From AC-51 sp036265325 (lineage in GTDB: Bacteria; Actinomycetota; UBA4738; HRBIN12): DNA of 64,000 nucleotides. A program made the position numbers and the translations under genes. The stretch covers positions 12,128 to 76,127 of the forward strand of contig DATAPH010000015.1 in assembly GCA_036265325.1 (NCBI GenBank), written 5' to 3'. Positions 32,882 through 42,527 of this stretch are shown one piece after another. The notes below the pieces were generated by a model. It saw only the letters and a list, made by a program, of their open reading frames with translations. It made no database searches and had not been told where the DNA came from. Within the stretch, counting starts at the first letter, position 1. The number at the start of each line of letters is the position of its first letter.

Positions 32882-33963
32882 TGCCGCTCGACGTCGACGT
32901 CGAGATCCGGCGTGGGGACCGGACGATCGCCGTCGCGTTCGAGGTCGGCGACGCCGAGACGGTTGCGCTGGTCGGACGCAACGGCGCGGGCAAGACGACC
33001 GCCCTGGAGTCGATCGCCGGGATCGCGGCTGCCACAGGCCGCGTCGTCCTCGACGGCCGGTTGCTGACGGACCTCCCGCCGGAGCGGCGCGGGATCGGCG
33101 TTGCGTTCCAGGACGGGATGTTGTTCCCGAAGCTCAGCGTGCTCGAGAACGTCGCGTTTCCCTTGCGTGCCGCCGGTGTCGGACGTGACATCGCCCGCAC
33201 GCGCGCACGCGAGAAGCTCACGGAACTCGCGCCCGCGGTCGACCCCGCCGCACGCCCGACGATGTTGAGCGGCGGCGAACGTCAACGCGTCGCGCTCGCG
33301 CGTGCGCTCGCGGCCGAACCCAAGGTCCTGCTGCTCGATGAGCCGTTCGCGGCCGTCGACGCCGAAGCGAAGCCCGAGCTCCGCGCGTTGCTCCGCGGAA
33401 CCCTCGCCGACTTCGCAGGCCCGCGCATCCTGGTCACGCACGATCCGGTCGAAGCGATGACGCTCGCCGACCGGCTGGTGCTCCTCGAAGACGGCCGAGT
33501 CACGCAGACGGGCACGCCCGAGGAGGTCAGGCGCCGCCCGGCGACGCGCTACGCAGCCGAGTTCGTCGGCACCAACCTCTTCCAAGGCGAACTCGTCCCC
33601 GACGAACCCGGTGTCGGCATCCTCCGCACAGGTGGCGCGGAGCTCACCGTCGTGTGGCCGGACGCGCTGCCCACGGCGTCCATCCTCGATGTGCGCGCGA
33701 CGCTGTCGCCCGCGGAGATCGCGCTCCATATAGAGGAACCACACGGTTCCCCGCGGAACGTGTTCCACGGCGCCGTCGAAGAGGTCGCCACGCTGGGCGG
33801 TCGCGCCCGGATCCGCCTGCGCACGGCGCCGCCGTTGGTCGCAGAGCTCACGACCGGCTCGGTCGACCGGCTGGGCATCGCCCCTGGTCGCGACGTCTGG
33901 GCGTCGTGCAAGGCCGTCGAGATCCGACTCATGGTGCCCGGCGAGGAACCCGATACCCTGTAG
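32881..33963 (+). CDS. modC: Molybdate ABC transporter ATP-binding protein
   Basis: 360-aa ATPase. Walker A VGRNGAGKTTA, signature MLSGGERQRVALARAL, Walker B VLLLDEPFAAVD and H-loop VTHDPVEAM. The C-terminal 110 residues form a TOBE-like regulatory domain (VFHGAVEEVATLGGRARIRL). Powers molybdate import by ModAB. Confidence 0.93.
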   Translation: MPLDVDVEIRRGDRTIAVAFEVGDAETVALVGRNGAGKTTALESIAGIAAATGRVVLDGRLLTDLPPERRGIGVAFQDGMLFPKLSVLENVAFPLRAAGVGRDIARTRAREKLTELAPAVDPAARPTMLSGGERQRVALARALAAEPKVLLLDEPFAAVDAEAKPELRALLRGTLADFAGPRILVTHDPVEAMTLADRLVLLEDGRVTQTGTPEEVRRRPATRYAAEFVGTNLFQGELVPDEPGVGILRTGGAELTVVWPDALPTASILDVRATLSPAEIALHIEEPHGSPRNVFHGAVEEVATLGGRARIRLRTAPPLVAELTTGSVDRLGIAPGRDVWASCKAVEIRLMVPGEEPDTL

Positions 33964-33966
33964 GCC

Positions 33967-34656
33967 GTGAAGACCGAGACCGACCGTTCGGCCGTCGCTT
34001 CCCCCGAGCCGGACGAAGGGTCCGGCAAGCGACGTAACCCCATCCTGCGGTTCCTGGGCGAGATGCCCGGCTTGATCATCATGTCGCTGATCCTGGCGAT
34101 CTTGATCAAGACCTTCTTGATCCAGGCGTTCTACATCCCGAGCCAGTCGATGCAGGACACGCTTCAGGTGAACGACCGCGTGCTCGTGTCGAAGGTCCCG
34201 TACTACCTGCACGACCCCAAGCGCGGCGACGTGATCGTGTTCTCCGATCCCGACCCGTCGAAGCAGCCGCAACGGAGCTTCATCGGCGGCATCGCGCACT
34301 GGATCTTCGAGGGGATCGGTGTCCAGAAGCCCGACAACCCGGACTTCATCAAGCGAGTGATCGGCCTGCCGGGCGACACCGTCTGGGCCAAGAACAACCA
34401 GGTCTACGTCAACGGCGTGCCGATCAACGAGCCGTACGTGAAGGGCACGACCGGCGACTTCGACAAGGTGCACGTGCCGCAGGGCATGTACTTCGTGATG
34501 GGCGACAACCGGCAGGAGTCGATGGACTCGCGATACGGGCTCGGCGTGATCGCCGATCCGAAGACGATGCCGGGTATCGGGTTCATCCCGCGCGACAACA
34601 TCATCGGCAAGGCATGGGTCATCGTCTGGCCGAAGTCCCACTGGGGAACGCTCTAG
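33967..34656 (+). CDS. lepB: Signal peptidase I
   Basis: 229-aa S26 type I signal peptidase. One membrane segment (about 34-54) anchors the catalytic domain outside. Ser61 in YIPSQSMQDTL and Lys129 in FIKRVIGLPGDTV form the dyad; VMGDNRQESMDSRYGLG is box E. It releases secreted proteins. TACCCT lies 7 nt before GTG 33967, suggesting its own leaderless promoter just after modC. Confidence 0.95.
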   Translation: MKTETDRSAVASPEPDEGSGKRRNPILRFLGEMPGLIIMSLILAILIKTFLIQAFYIPSQSMQDTLQVNDRVLVSKVPYYLHDPKRGDVIVFSDPDPSKQPQRSFIGGIAHWIFEGIGVQKPDNPDFIKRVIGLPGDTVWAKNNQVYVNGVPINEPYVKGTTGDFDKVHVPQGMYFVMGDNRQESMDSRYGLGVIADPKTMPGIGFIPRDNIIGKAWVIVWPKSHWGTL

Positions 34657-34666
34657 CGGGAGGGTG

Positions 34667-37021
34667 CTACTCCCCTTCGGCGCGCCAGCGCGTGCCGACC
34701 GGCCGTTCCTCCGGTACGAAGAAGCGCGCGAGCGTCCATGTGAGCGCCGCGATCCCGATCGACGCCAGCCAGACGGTGAGGGGCGGCGGGTCGAGCGCGA
34801 AGAACGTCTGCGTCGCCGGCAGCACGAAGGCGAGCACCGCGAGCACGCCCATCGCCCAGACCAAGGCGAGTCGCCAGCGGTTGAGCGGCGCCGCGACGAT
34901 CGACAGGACGAGCAGCCCGACGAACGTCAGCGTCATCACCGCCGTGGTCCGCGCCTGCATCGTCGTGACGCCCGGCTCGTGCGTCGCGAGGCGGTACCCG
35001 AGGAAGGTCGCCGTCGCGGCCAAGATCCCGGTTGGGATCGTGAAGCGGAGCACCCGCCCGACGAACCCGGGGCGGAACCGCTGTCCGCTCGGCGCGAGCG
35101 CCAAGAAGAAGGACGGGATCCCGATCGTGATGGCGCCGATCAGCGTGAGGTGCCTGGGGAGGAACGGGAAGGCGACGCTGGCGACTCCGACAGCGAGCGA
35201 CAGCACCATCGCGTAGACCGTCTTGGTCAGATAGAGGTTGGACGTGCGCTCGATGTTGCCCAGCACACGGCGCCCTTCCCCGACGACGCTCGGCAGTGCG
35301 TCGAACGTTCCATCCAGCAACACGATCTGCGCGACGGCGCGCGTGGCGTCTGCGCCGGTTCCCATCGCGACGCCGATGTCGGCGTCCTTGAGCGCCAGCG
35401 CGTCGTTCACACCGTCGCCGGTCATCGCCACCGTGTGCCCGGCGGTTTGGAGCGCCGTGACCATGGCGCGCTTCTGATGCGGGGTGACGCGTCCGAACAC
35501 GCGGTGTTTCTCGAGCGCGTCGGCCAGCACGCCGGGCTCGTCCGACAACCTGCGCGCGTCGACGGCGTCGTTCGCGCCGTCCAGACCGAGCGAGGAGGCG
35601 ATCGCGCCGACGGTGGACGGCGCGTCGCCGCTGATGACGGTGACGCGGACACCCTGCTCGGCGAAGTAGCGAAGCGTGTCGGCGGCATCGGGCCGGACGC
35701 GATCCGCGAGCACGACGAGCGCAACCGGCATCCGAACACCGGCGAGCACGTCGCCGGGCAGCTCGTCGGCGCGCGCGAGGAGAACCACGCGAGCGCCGGT
35801 CTCAGCGTGCCGTGCAACCTTCGCCAGCGTGTCCGGGTCGTCGGTCACCACGTCGGGTGCGCCGAGGATCCAGGCGCCGTGATCGGCGAACGCGGCCGCG
35901 CTCCATTTCCTCGCCGACGAGAAGGGAACGGTGTCCTCGACGGTCCAGCCCTCGACCGGCGGGAGCCCTTCGTCGATCGCGCGCAGCGTCGCGTTCGGCG
36001 CCGGATCGGCTGCGGCGAGCGCGGCGAGGACCGGCTCGGGATCGAGGCCGTCATCGAGCCGCTCGACCCGGTCGAGGGTCAGCTTGCCCTCCGTCAGCGT
36101 CCCGGTCTTGTCGATGCACAGCACGTCGACGCGGGCGAGCCCTTCGACGGCGGGCAGCTCTTGCACCAGGACTCGGCGTCGAGCGAGCCGCACGACCGCC
36201 ACCGAGAACGCGATCGACGTCAGGAGCACGAGCCCCTCCGGCACCATCGCGACGGTTCCGGCGACGGCGCCCGACAGCGCGGGACGCCAGGCGTTCTGCG
36301 CGCGGTATTGACTCACGAACAGCAGCGCGGCGGTCGGCACGATCGCCCACGTGACGTACTTCAAGATCCGGTCGGTCCCGCTGCGGAGCTCCGAGCGTGT
36401 GAGGGTGAACCGGCGGGCGTCCGCTGCGATGCGTGCCGCATAGGCGTCGGTGCCGAGGGCTTCGACCTGCGCGCGTCCGGACCCAGCGACGACGAACGAG
36501 CCGCTCAACACGCGGTCGCCCTCGGCTTTCACGACGGGCTCCGACTCCCCGGTCAGCAGCGACTCGTCGACCTCGAGGCGATCGCTCACCAGCACCTCGC
36601 CGTCGACGACGACCTGGTCGCCCGGCGCGAGGGCAAGGACGTCGTCGCGAACGATCGCGGACGGCGGCACGCGTGCGGGCTCACCGTCGCGCACGACCGT
36701 CGCCGTCGGCGCCGTCAGCAGCGTCAGCCGGTCGAGCGTCCGTTTCGCGCGAAGCTCCTGCACGATCCCGATCAGCGTGTTCGCCACGAGCACGAGTCCG
36801 AACAGCGCATCCTGCAACGGGCCGACGATCAGGATGAGCACGAGCATCGCGCCGAGTAAGGCGTTGAATCGCGTGAAGACGTTCGCGCGGACGATCTGCC
36901 CGACCGTTCGGGTGGGCGCGGCGGGCACCCGGTTGACGTCACCGTGCTCGCCGCGCTCGGCGACGTCGGCCGCACTCAGGCCGTGCGCAGGGTCGACCGC
37001 CGAACGCTGGGCCGTGTCCAC
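34667..37021 (-). CDS. P-type cation-transporting ATPase (CtpE-like)
   Basis: 784-aa P-type ATPase. Actuator TGES (157-160), phosphorylated Asp304 in CIDKTGTLTEG, hinge MTGDGVNDALALKDADIG. PEGL (261-264) in helix M4 is like calcium pumps, and the short N-terminus lacks heavy-metal domains. It resembles mycobacterial CtpE, linked to calcium uptake; the ion here is inferred. GTG 37021 follows TAGGCT by 6 nt. Convergent with lepB. Confidence 0.88.
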   Translation of the reverse strand: MDTAQRSAVDPAHGLSAADVAERGEHGDVNRVPAAPTRTVGQIVRANVFTRFNALLGAMLVLILIVGPLQDALFGLVLVANTLIGIVQELRAKRTLDRLTLLTAPTATVVRDGEPARVPPSAIVRDDVLALAPGDQVVVDGEVLVSDRLEVDESLLTGESEPVVKAEGDRVLSGSFVVAGSGRAQVEALGTDAYAARIAADARRFTLTRSELRSGTDRILKYVTWAIVPTAALLFVSQYRAQNAWRPALSGAVAGTVAMVPEGLVLLTSIAFSVAVVRLARRRVLVQELPAVEGLARVDVLCIDKTGTLTEGKLTLDRVERLDDGLDPEPVLAALAAADPAPNATLRAIDEGLPPVEGWTVEDTVPFSSARKWSAAAFADHGAWILGAPDVVTDDPDTLAKVARHAETGARVVLLARADELPGDVLAGVRMPVALVVLADRVRPDAADTLRYFAEQGVRVTVISGDAPSTVGAIASSLGLDGANDAVDARRLSDEPGVLADALEKHRVFGRVTPHQKRAMVTALQTAGHTVAMTGDGVNDALALKDADIGVAMGTGADATRAVAQIVLLDGTFDALPSVVGEGRRVLGNIERTSNLYLTKTVYAMVLSLAVGVASVAFPFLPRHLTLIGAITIGIPSFFLALAPSGQRFRPGFVGRVLRFTIPTGILAATATFLGYRLATHEPGVTTMQARTTAVMTLTFVGLLVLSIVAAPLNRWRLALVWAMGVLAVLAFVLPATQTFFALDPPPLTVWLASIGIAALTWTLARFFVPEERPVGTRWRAEGE

Positions 37022-37169
37022 GTGGAGAGCCTACGCTGCCCTTCTCGGACACTCGGCTCGTGCGAACACGGCGGGCGAACACGCGCCGTCGTGCGGGCGC
37101 ACCGGCGCACCGCTACGCTCACCACGAACGTGCACGCCGCAGAGATCGACTGTCAGGAAGGGGCGCTCG

Positions 37170-38336
37170 ATGGACCCAGCCGGGGTCGCGACGGGCCCGA
37201 ACGAACCGTCTCTTCCGCCCCCACCGCCCGCGCCGCCCGAACCGTCGATGACCTTCGGGCTTCGTCCGATCGCGGTCGGGGCGCTCTGTCTGCTCGTCGC
37301 CGCGGTCGCCGCCTTCTTCGCCTACAAAACTCTCTGGCCATATCCGAAGCCGGGTGCGGACTACGTGCTCGCGGTGGTGGTCGTCGGCGCCGGCGCGGTC
37401 GGGCTCGCGGCGGCGCGGTTCCGCGGCTCAGGGCGGCGTCAACAGGCTGTTGCCGGCGCGATCGTGTTCGCCGCCGCGATCCCGTTCGTCGCCGTCACGT
37501 TCGTCCCCGGCATCGCGCAACCGCGGAGTCACCCGATCCCGGGCGGGCAGGCGTACGTGCTGTACGCGGCGCCGGACGGAAACTGGGACCTGTACTGGCT
37601 CCCCCGTGGCGACGCCGCCGGACTCGTTGCGCTGACCGCCACCGCCGATATCAGCGAGCGGTGGCCCCTGCTCGGACCGGATGGGCGCTCGCTGATCTAC
37701 ACGAGCGTCGCGCCGGACGGCGCCATGGACCTTCATCGCCTGGAACTGCAGCTCGACGGTCATCCCGGCACCGACGAGGTCGTTTTGGCCGGTGAGGGAC
37801 GGGACGTCTCCGCCAGCGCGTTCGCTCCGGACGGCACGCTGTTGGTCGAGGTCGCCGACCCCCGACACGTGCCCTCGATCGACCGGCTCGATCTCACGAC
37901 CGGCAAGCTGACGCCATTCCTTCGGGGCGCGATGACGGCGGCGTACAGCCCGGACGGAACGCAGATCGCCTTCACCAAGCGCAAGCTGACAGAGCCCAAG
38001 GACTGGGACATCTGGGTCGCCGACGCCGACGGCCGCCATGCACGAGACGTGATCGACGCGGAAGGCACCCAGGATTTCCCAACATGGTCACCCGACGGCA
38101 CGATGCTCACCTACAGCGGATCGTCCCCTTTGGGCGACCCGGACGTCTTCACCGCTCGTGCCGACGGAAGCGACGTGGTCGACCTCACGCCGAAGTCGCG
38201 GGACGCCGACACGGCGCAGGGCTGGACGTCCGACGGACACGTCTTGTTCCTGTCGAACCGGTCACACACCGGGGGCACGTTCCTGTATTTCATGAACGGC
38301 GACGGCACCGACGTGCGGCTCGCGCTCCGGATCTAG
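37170..38336 (+). CDS. Membrane protein with WD40-like (TolB) beta-propeller
   Basis: 388-aa protein. A Pro-rich N-terminus is followed by three membrane segments (about 32-52, 63-82, 92-112), then an outside domain of PD40/TolB-type repeats: FAPDGTLLVEVA, YSPDGTQIAFTKR, WSPDGTMLTYSGS, WTSDGHVLFLSNR. It probably binds protein or peptidoglycan partners; function unknown. AGGAAGGGG precedes ATG 37170. Confidence 0.8.
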   Translation: MDPAGVATGPNEPSLPPPPPAPPEPSMTFGLRPIAVGALCLLVAAVAAFFAYKTLWPYPKPGADYVLAVVVVGAGAVGLAAARFRGSGRRQQAVAGAIVFAAAIPFVAVTFVPGIAQPRSHPIPGGQAYVLYAAPDGNWDLYWLPRGDAAGLVALTATADISERWPLLGPDGRSLIYTSVAPDGAMDLHRLELQLDGHPGTDEVVLAGEGRDVSASAFAPDGTLLVEVADPRHVPSIDRLDLTTGKLTPFLRGAMTAAYSPDGTQIAFTKRKLTEPKDWDIWVADADGRHARDVIDAEGTQDFPTWSPDGTMLTYSGSSPLGDPDVFTARADGSDVVDLTPKSRDADTAQGWTSDGHVLFLSNRSHTGGTFLYFMNGDGTDVRLALRI

Positions 38337-38337
38337 A

Positions 38338-39708
38338 TCAGCGCTCGGCGGCCCACGCCCGGAGCAACCCGATCGCCTCGTCCTGCGGGATCGGCCCACG
38401 CTCCAGGCGGACGTCCATCAAGTACGCCAGCGCCTCGCCGATCTCCGGTCCGGGCTGCAAGCCGAGGATCTCCATCACCTGCTTGCCGTCGAGCGGAGGG
38501 CGCATCGCCTCGAGGTTCTCCTGCTCCGCGAGCGCGGCGATCCGTTCCTCGAGCTCGTCCTGCAGCTTCGCGAAGGCCTGCGCTCGCTTCTCGTTGCGCG
38601 TCGTGACGTCGGCGCGCGTGAGCTGGTTCAGTCGGTCGAGCAGCGGCCCTGCATCGCGCACGAATCGCCGCACCGCCGCGTCGGACCACGCGTCGTCGCC
38701 GTACCCGTGGAACCGAAGATGGAGCTCGATCAACGTGCAGACGTCGTCGATCACCGACTTCGGATAGCGGAGCTCCGTCAGGCGCGCCCGCGCGATGCGC
38801 GCGCCCTCCACCTCATGATGGTGGAACGTCACGCCCTCGGGGGTGATCTTCCGCGTCGCGGGTTTCCCCACGTCGTGCAGCAGGGCGGCGAGCCGGAGCA
38901 CCCCGTCGTGCTCGCACCGGTCGACCACCGCGTAGGTGTGCCGGAGCACGTCCTTGTGGCGGTGGACCGGATCCTGCTCGAGGCTGAGGGCCGAGAGCTC
39001 GGGCATGAACCGGTCCGCCAGGCCGGTGTCGACCAACAACTCGAGGCCGGCCGGCGCGTGGTCCCCGACCAACAGCTTGTCGACCTCATCGCGGATGCGT
39101 TCGGCCGACACGATCTCGAGCCGTTCCGCCATGTCGCTCATCGCTGAAACGACCCGCTCGGCCGGCCGGACGCCGAGCTGCGCGACGAACCGCGCGGCAC
39201 GGATCATCCGCAAGGGGTCGTCGGAGAACGACGTCTCGGGATCGAGCGGCGTGTCGAGGACACCTGCCGAGAGCGCCTTCAGGCCGCCGTACGGGTCGAC
39301 GAACTCACCGTCCGGGAGCCGGACCGCCATCGCGTTGATCGTGAAGTCGCGCCGTGACAGGTCGACGAAGATGTCGTCGCCGAACGTGACCGCGGGCTTG
39401 CGGTGCTCCTGGGCGTAGACCTCCTTGCGGAACGTCGTGATCTCGACGCGGACGCCGTCCTTCAGCGCGCCGACGGTTCCGAACTTCACGCCGACGAGGT
39501 ACTTGCGGTCGGCCCACCCGCGCAGCAACCGGGTCGTTTCGGTCGGGTGCGCGGACGTCGCGAAGTCGAGATCTGGTGACGGCCTGCCCTGCAGGATGTC
39601 CCGGACGCTCCCCCCGACCAGGAAGAGCTCCTGCGCGGCCTCGGCGAAGCGCGCGCCAAGCTCCTTGGCGACGGGCGGCACATCGATCGTGGAGGGTGCG
39701 TCCGGCAT
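38338..39708 (-). CDS. pcnA: CCA tRNA nucleotidyltransferase / poly(A) polymerase family
   Basis: 456-aa class II nucleotidyltransferase that adds or repairs the tRNA 3' CCA end. LFLVGGSVRDILQGRPSPDLDFATSA split as FLVGGSVRDIL and DLDFATS holds the metal Asp residues; RRDFTINAMAV and DPLRMIRAARF are family motifs; the HD domain has LAALLHDVGKP. ATG 39708 lies 6 nt after TATCCT. Its place beside the NUDIX gene matches Rv3907c-Rv3908. Confidence 0.93.
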   Translation of the reverse strand: MPDAPSTIDVPPVAKELGARFAEAAQELFLVGGSVRDILQGRPSPDLDFATSAHPTETTRLLRGWADRKYLVGVKFGTVGALKDGVRVEITTFRKEVYAQEHRKPAVTFGDDIFVDLSRRDFTINAMAVRLPDGEFVDPYGGLKALSAGVLDTPLDPETSFSDDPLRMIRAARFVAQLGVRPAERVVSAMSDMAERLEIVSAERIRDEVDKLLVGDHAPAGLELLVDTGLADRFMPELSALSLEQDPVHRHKDVLRHTYAVVDRCEHDGVLRLAALLHDVGKPATRKITPEGVTFHHHEVEGARIARARLTELRYPKSVIDDVCTLIELHLRFHGYGDDAWSDAAVRRFVRDAGPLLDRLNQLTRADVTTRNEKRAQAFAKLQDELEERIAALAEQENLEAMRPPLDGKQVMEILGLQPGPEIGEALAYLMDVRLERGPIPQDEAIGLLRAWAAER

Positions 39709-39757
39709 GGGCCGAGGATAGTCGCGCGCCGGTGCGCGGACCGCGAGGCTCGCGACG

Positions 39758-40870
39758 CTAGAAGGGAAGGCCGGCGCGTTGGTCGTCGCTGAACGCGGAC
39801 CCACGGTCCAGCACGCCGGACAGCTGCAGGTCGAAGTCGTGTGGGCTCGACGCCGTCCGCCGAGCTTCGTCGACGGTCACGAGGCCGTCCTTCACGAGCT
39901 GCACAAGCGCCTGGTCGAACGACTGCATCCCGTAGTACCCGCCGTCTGCGATCACATCGACGATCGAATCGGTCTGCTCGGGGTCCACCAGCCGGTCGAA
40001 CACCCGGCCGGTATTCACGAGGACCTCGACCGCGGGTACGCGCCCCTTGCCGTCGGCCTTCTGCACCAGCCGCTGCGACACGATCCCACGGAGCGCACCG
40101 GCGAAGGAGGTCCGTACCTCCTTGGCCTGCTGCGGCGGGAACAGGTCGAGCACGCGGTTGATCGTCTCCATGCAGTCGATCGTGTGCAGGGTCGAGATCA
40201 CGAGGTGCCCGGTCTCGGCCGCCTGGATCGCAGACAGCGCCGACTCGGCGTCGCGGATCTCACCGACGAAGATCACGTCCGGGTCCTGTCGCACAACGTG
40301 ACGAAGGGCTGCCTCATACGAGTCGGTGTCCAGGCCGATCTCGCGCTGCTGGATGATCGACATCTCGTCGTCGTGCACGACCTCGATCGGGTCCTCGATC
40401 GTCACGATGTGCGCCCGGCGCGACCGGTTGATGTACCCGATCATCGAGGCGATCGTCGTCGTCTTCCCGGTTCCGGTCGGGCCGGTCATCAGCACGAGAC
40501 CGCGTGGGCTGTCGGCGAGCGTCCGCATCACCTCGGGCAACCGGAGCTCCTCGAACGTTGGGATCTCCGAGCGCACCCGCCGGACGGCGAGCCCAACGAG
40601 ACCTCGCTGACGAAAGACATTGATCCGGAACCGGCCGACGCCTTGGAGCGTGTAGCCGATGTCCGCCTCGTTGTGCTGCTCGAACTCGCGGCTCTTGTGC
40701 TCGCTCATCACCGTGTTGCCGAACGAGACGGTGTCGGGCGGCGTCAGGACGTCGTGAGACGTCGGCTGCAACTCGCCGTCGATCCGGAGGAACGGCACGT
40801 TGCCGACCTTCAGATGAAGGTCGCTCGCACCGCGTTCCACGGTGTGCCGGAGGAGGTCGTCGATATTCAT
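39758..40870 (-). CDS. pilT: PilT-type twitching/retraction ATPase
   Basis: 370-aa secretion ATPase. MNIDDLLRHTVERGASDLHL opens it; Walker A GPTGTGKTTTIASM, Asp box VTIEDPIEVVHDDEM, Walker B DPDVIFVGEIRDAES and His box ISTLHTIDCMETINR are all present. It drives type IV pilus retraction in known systems. No other clear pilus gene is in the window. ATG 40870 is the domain start; GTG 40927 would add 19 residues and abut the NUDIX start. Confidence 0.92.
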   Translation of the reverse strand: MNIDDLLRHTVERGASDLHLKVGNVPFLRIDGELQPTSHDVLTPPDTVSFGNTVMSEHKSREFEQHNEADIGYTLQGVGRFRINVFRQRGLVGLAVRRVRSEIPTFEELRLPEVMRTLADSPRGLVLMTGPTGTGKTTTIASMIGYINRSRRAHIVTIEDPIEVVHDDEMSIIQQREIGLDTDSYEAALRHVVRQDPDVIFVGEIRDAESALSAIQAAETGHLVISTLHTIDCMETINRVLDLFPPQQAKEVRTSFAGALRGIVSQRLVQKADGKGRVPAVEVLVNTGRVFDRLVDPEQTDSIVDVIADGGYYGMQSFDQALVQLVKDGLVTVDEARRTASSPHDFDLQLSGVLDRGSAFSDDQRAGLPF

Positions 40871-40930
40871 CCCCGGTTGGTTGTCGGCAACGAGAGCCTC
40901 GGGCCTAAGCGCGGCTAGTATCCGCACGTC

Positions 40931-41713
40931 ATGGCCGCCGACGAACCCGCGAGAAGCGCTGCATCACAGGAAGAAAAGGCGGCCCCCGACCCCCGGCGCA
41001 AGCGCAAGCGCCGACGGCGCCCTCGTCGCAAGCCTGGCGCCGCTGCGGGCGGCGGGTCGAACGCGCAGACGAAGAAGACCGGCGCGAAGGGTGACGGCGC
41101 GAAGAAGTCGTCCGGCGGCGCAGGCGCTTCCTCGTCTGTCGGCGAGTCGAAGCGGAAGCGCCAGCGGCGGTCCGGCAAGAACAAGCGAGGCGGCAAGCCG
41201 AACGCGGCCAGGACCGCGAACACGAGCGCCGCATCGCGGGCTGACCCCAAGCGCGACGACCGGAAGACCGCACCCCGGCGCCAGAAGATCCCGACGACCC
41301 GCGAGGTCTCCGCGGGAGGCGTCGTCTACCGGAAGACGGACGACGGCGTCGAGGTCGTGCTCGCCTCCAGGCGCACCCGGCGAGGCCAGCTCGCCTGGGG
41401 TCTCGCGAAGGGCGGCATCGAGGAGGGCGAGACGAAGGAGGTCGCCGCGATCCGCGAGGTTCGCGAAGAGACCGGCATGACGGCCGAGATCGAGGCCGAC
41501 CTCGGCGACACGAAATACATGTACGTCTGGGACGACATCCGGATCCGCAAGACGGTCCACTTCTTCTTGATGCGGCATACGGGCGGCAACGCCGAGGACC
41601 GCGACGACGAGATGGAGGAGATCCGCTGGTTCCCGATGGAACGGGCGATCAAGCGGGCCGCCTACCGAGGTGAGCGAGACATGCTCGTGAAAGCCTCGGA
41701 GCTCCTGCAGTGA
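40931..41713 (+). CDS. NUDIX hydrolase with basic N-terminal tail
   Basis: 260-aa protein. Residues 1-120 are extremely Lys/Arg-rich and likely disordered (KRKRRRRPRRKPG; KRKRQRRSGKNKRGG). The NUDIX domain (about 121-260) has the box GGIEEGETKEVAAIREVREE followed by TGM, matching Gx5Ex7REUxEExGU. The order pcnA-NUDIX-DUF6049 matches the mycobacterial MutT4 locus, and MutT4 also has a basic N-terminus. The tail may bind RNA or DNA. Coupled to the next gene (GTGA overlap). Confidence 0.88.
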   Translation: MAADEPARSAASQEEKAAPDPRRKRKRRRRPRRKPGAAAGGGSNAQTKKTGAKGDGAKKSSGGAGASSSVGESKRKRQRRSGKNKRGGKPNAARTANTSAASRADPKRDDRKTAPRRQKIPTTREVSAGGVVYRKTDDGVEVVLASRRTRRGQLAWGLAKGGIEEGETKEVAAIREVREETGMTAEIEADLGDTKYMYVWDDIRIRKTVHFFLMRHTGGNAEDRDDEMEEIRWFPMERAIKRAAYRGERDMLVKASELLQ

Positions 41714-42483
41714 CGGTCGCCGACGCGATCATCGCGATCGCGATCGGAGCAGGCGCCGGGGTGCTGTCCGGCATCTTCGGCGTCGGCGGGGGCATCGTGA
41801 TGACGCCCGCGATCGATGCGTTCCTGCCTGTCACCTCGATCCAAGCGATCGCGACGCCGCTCCCGGTGATCTTCCCCACGTCGATCACCGGGGCGTACAC
41901 GTACGCGAAGGCCGGTCAGGTCGACCGCCACGCGGCATGGTGGATGGCGTCAACGGGCTTGGTCGGCTCGGTGCTCGGCGCCCTCGCGACGCAGTGGATC
42001 GACCCGACGCTCCTCTTATTGGTGACCGCGGCGCTGCTCGGGTGGCAATCGTTCGGGATCATCCGGGGCCGGGCGCCGGTGGCGGACGCCGAAGCGCCGG
42101 CGCGCGACATCTCGCGCGCGACGTTCGGCGTGATCGGGTTCGTAGCGGGGGTCGTGTCGGGCCTGCTCGGGATCGGCGGCGGCCTGATCATGGTTCCGCT
42201 GCTCGCGGGTTGGTGCGGGATGCCGCTCAAGCGTGCGTTGGGAACGTCGCTGCTCACGATCTGGGCCCTGGTGATCCCCGGCACGATCGTCCACGCGTGG
42301 CTCGGCAACATCGACTGGTGGGTGGCGCTGTTCCTAACGATCGGGGCGGTTCCGGGCGCTCGGGTCGGCTCGATCCTCGCCCTCGCCGCCCGAGAGCGGA
42401 TGCTTCGAACGGTCGTGGGGAGCGGGATGCTCGCGATCGCCGTGCTGTACGCCGCAGCGCAACTCGTGCAGCTTACGCGCTGA
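41710..42483 (+). CDS. TauE/SafE family sulfite/anion exporter-type permease
   Basis: 257-aa membrane protein with about eight helices. The repeated half motif GVLSGIFGVGGGIVMTPAI and VVSGLLGIGGGLIMVPLL marks the TauE/SafE family, which moves sulfur-containing or organic anions. GTG 41710 overlaps the NUDIX stop. This gene does not belong to the conserved mycobacterial order, so it appears inserted. Confidence 0.9.
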   Translation: MTVADAIIAIAIGAGAGVLSGIFGVGGGIVMTPAIDAFLPVTSIQAIATPLPVIFPTSITGAYTYAKAGQVDRHAAWWMASTGLVGSVLGALATQWIDPTLLLLVTAALLGWQSFGIIRGRAPVADAEAPARDISRATFGVIGFVAGVVSGLLGIGGGLIMVPLLAGWCGMPLKRALGTSLLTIWALVIPGTIVHAWLGNIDWWVALFLTIGAVPGARVGSILALAARERMLRTVVGSGMLAIAVLYAAAQLVQLTR

Positions 42484-42527
42484 GAGGCTGCGCGGGGAGT
42501 CCAGGTGCGACGACTACGATGCCGCCC

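Noticed and set aside
32593..36859. Very long opposite-strand frames, 682 aa on minus over the mod-lepB genes (32593-34641) and 731 aa on plus over the P-type ATPase (34664-36859)
   Set aside because: They mirror well-recognised genes, have no family resemblance and arise because third-position GC removes stops from one antisense frame.
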